Below, one piece after another: positions 37,558-64,000 of a stretch of 64,000 bases of DNA. Numbering within the stretch: the stretch's first letter is position 1; every line of letters starts with the position of its first letter. A program made the translations under genes and the position numbers. Under the pieces are notes generated by a model. That model was given only the letters and a program-made list of their open reading frames with translations. It searched no databases and had not been told where the DNA came from. This DNA is from Elmis aenea (taxonomy: Eukaryota; Arthropoda; Insecta; Coleoptera; Elmidae), in contig OX393577.1 in the NCBI GenBank assembly GCA_947652605.1, positions 58,056,108 through 58,120,107 on the forward strand, read 5' to 3'.

Positions 37558-38209
37558 TTAATTAAAATGAGTTAATAAATGCTTTTTTAAATGAGGCATT
37601 GTCTTCGGTACAAATTCACATTTATGACACTTCAATGGAGTATTCATCAAGTTTTTACATTCTTCTGGAGAATAAAGTGCAATTTTTCCATTTTCCTTCA
37701 AGTCTTTTTGAACATCTATAACAATTAAATTGTAAGCAGAGTACACGATAAATGAACAGTAACGAACCTTTTGAATCCAAGAAAAATTTTGTGTTAAAAC
37801 TATTCCAATGTTTTTTGGTTTTAACACTAGGTGAATTCATATCATCACTTATCACATGAAGGTGTAGTCTAGACATGCTTGGCTCGGAATGATATCCCAT
37901 TTTAAATTGTCTATCTTTATGTTCATCTTCGCTAATTAGTTTATTTCCTACGTCGTCCATATGCCCAAGCAACTTTATATGTTTCTTAGTTAATGCTTTT
38001 AAGTTGCTTATATTTTCGTTAGATAATACCAAATAATGGTGCTCTGCTTTCGGATATTTATCTTTAATTACAGTAACCAATTCATCAGCAAAAACAACAT
38101 TATCGGGGTCTTTCATGGAATCTAACAACCCCAGAGACCAATGACCACTGGTTTTGGATTTCTTTGTTGATTCTTCTGGTTCTGCATCAAGTAATCTTTT
38201 TGGAGTCAT
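37558..38209 (-). CDS. APTX: Aprataxin-like HIT-domain DNA deadenylase
   Basis: Exons 37768-38209 and 37558-37715 give 199 residues. The HIT domain reads GHWSLGLLDSM, VVFADELVTVIKDKYPKA, HHYLVL, then MGYHSEPSMSRLHLHVISDDM with the catalytic HxHxH, then KKHWNSFNTKFFL. The C-terminal C2H2 finger is CHKCEFVPKTMPHLKKHLLTH. This is the order in aprataxin, which removes AMP from abortive DNA ligation ends in the nucleus. The N-terminal FHA domain of the vertebrate protein is absent; shorter aprataxins without it are known in other eukaryotes. The start at MTPKRLL (38,209) is preferred. An upstream in-frame ATG at 38,287 would add 26 residues of unlikely composition across an acceptor-like site. Confidence 0.9.
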
Positions 38210-38604
38210 TTCAAAGTATCGAAAATGTATTTCATTTACTAAGCACCTGCAACATTGTGTTAATCTTAACCTCAAATAACAATCCATTGTTGGGAGATTT
38301 AAAATTCCTTAGGTTGCTATTAGTTTCATTTTATTGTTGGTAGCATCGCTTGAGTAGATAGGTTTGTGAGGTTGAGGTTGTTCGCCGCTTCATCAAAACA
38401 TGTCTGCTCAGTAGTAGTTCGATTGTTGAAGAGGAGAGTACACGGTTGATTTTAAGGCCTTGTGTTTGGTAAGTGTGTTGTTAATATTATTATGTTACAG
38501 CACACTAACTTTTAATTGTTTGATACATTGTAGTCTCGAATTTTATTTAATTTGGTGGTAATTTTTCGTTTTTGTGTAATACTGTTTTATTCATGTTTCA
38601 TACA
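38210..38604. promoter_or_regulatory. Shared upstream region of divergent aprataxin and TAF1
   Basis: The start codons are 410 bp apart in opposite directions. A probable TAF1 5' UTR exon ends at 38,468 (TTTG|GTAAGT) and its acceptor is TACAG at 38,601-38,605. Little room is left, so the two genes probably share a bidirectional promoter at about 38,290-38,400. No TATA box stands out. Confidence 0.5.
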
Positions 38605-38619
38605 GATTATTAACTAAAA

Positions 38620-64000
<25,381 letters not shown>

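Noticed and set aside
38210..38287. Upstream ATG of aprataxin giving 26 extra residues
   Set aside because: It reads across an acceptor-like site, has unlikely composition, and the family start fits MTPKRLL better; kept only as an alternative.

Overview
This window looks like AT-rich insect nuclear DNA. Genes are split into many short exons with GT-AG introns, there are no bacterial-type operons, and the sequence is crowded with DNA transposons and decayed LINEs. A parathyroid-hormone-receptor-like class B GPCR fits a beetle or another insect that kept this receptor. The species cannot be fixed from the sequence alone.

Layout. Positions 1-12,305 are transposon-rich and hold no host gene I can support: a mosaic inverted-repeat element cut by an RTE-like LINE, a second LINE cut by a mariner-like element, and a ZBED/SCAND3-like hAT transposon with a perfect 8-bp target duplication. 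Positions 12,306-23,330 (+) carry the last ten coding exons of the receptor. Its first visible intron contains a complete gene on the opposite strand, the ribosome-assembly factor MRTO4 (15,645-16,822, -). Positions 26,700-35,150 are a tandem duplication of the DNA-protein crosslink protease gene SPRTN (-). The right copy is intact and has five UBZ4-like zinc fingers. The left copy keeps the protease exons, but its last exon is recombined and internally deleted. HIGD1A (35,742-36,978, +) and aprataxin (37,558-38,209, -) follow. TAF1 runs from 38,620 off the right edge (+). About 26 coding exons are visible, with phases that agree throughout, ending inside bromodomain 1.

The genes are housekeeping genes rather than a pathway: transcription initiation (TAF1), ribosome biogenesis (MRTO4), mitochondrial respiratory-complex assembly (HIGD1A) and two DNA-lesion repair enzymes (SPRTN and aprataxin), plus one hormone-type receptor. 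SPRTN/HIGD1A and aprataxin/TAF1 are head-to-head pairs.

The main structural signal is a large set of inverted-repeat (foldback) elements. Their ends read CAGGGTG...CACCCTG next to TA, and they fill introns and intergenic DNA. They fall into several families that differ inside. Several cores still encode pieces of a transposase helix-turn-helix (DUF4817-like), and one encodes a possible transposase C-terminus. This suggests they are non-autonomous relatives of Tc1/mariner-type elements. Nested insertions give a readable order of events, best seen in TAF1 intron 5 (piggyBac-type inside hAT inside foldback).
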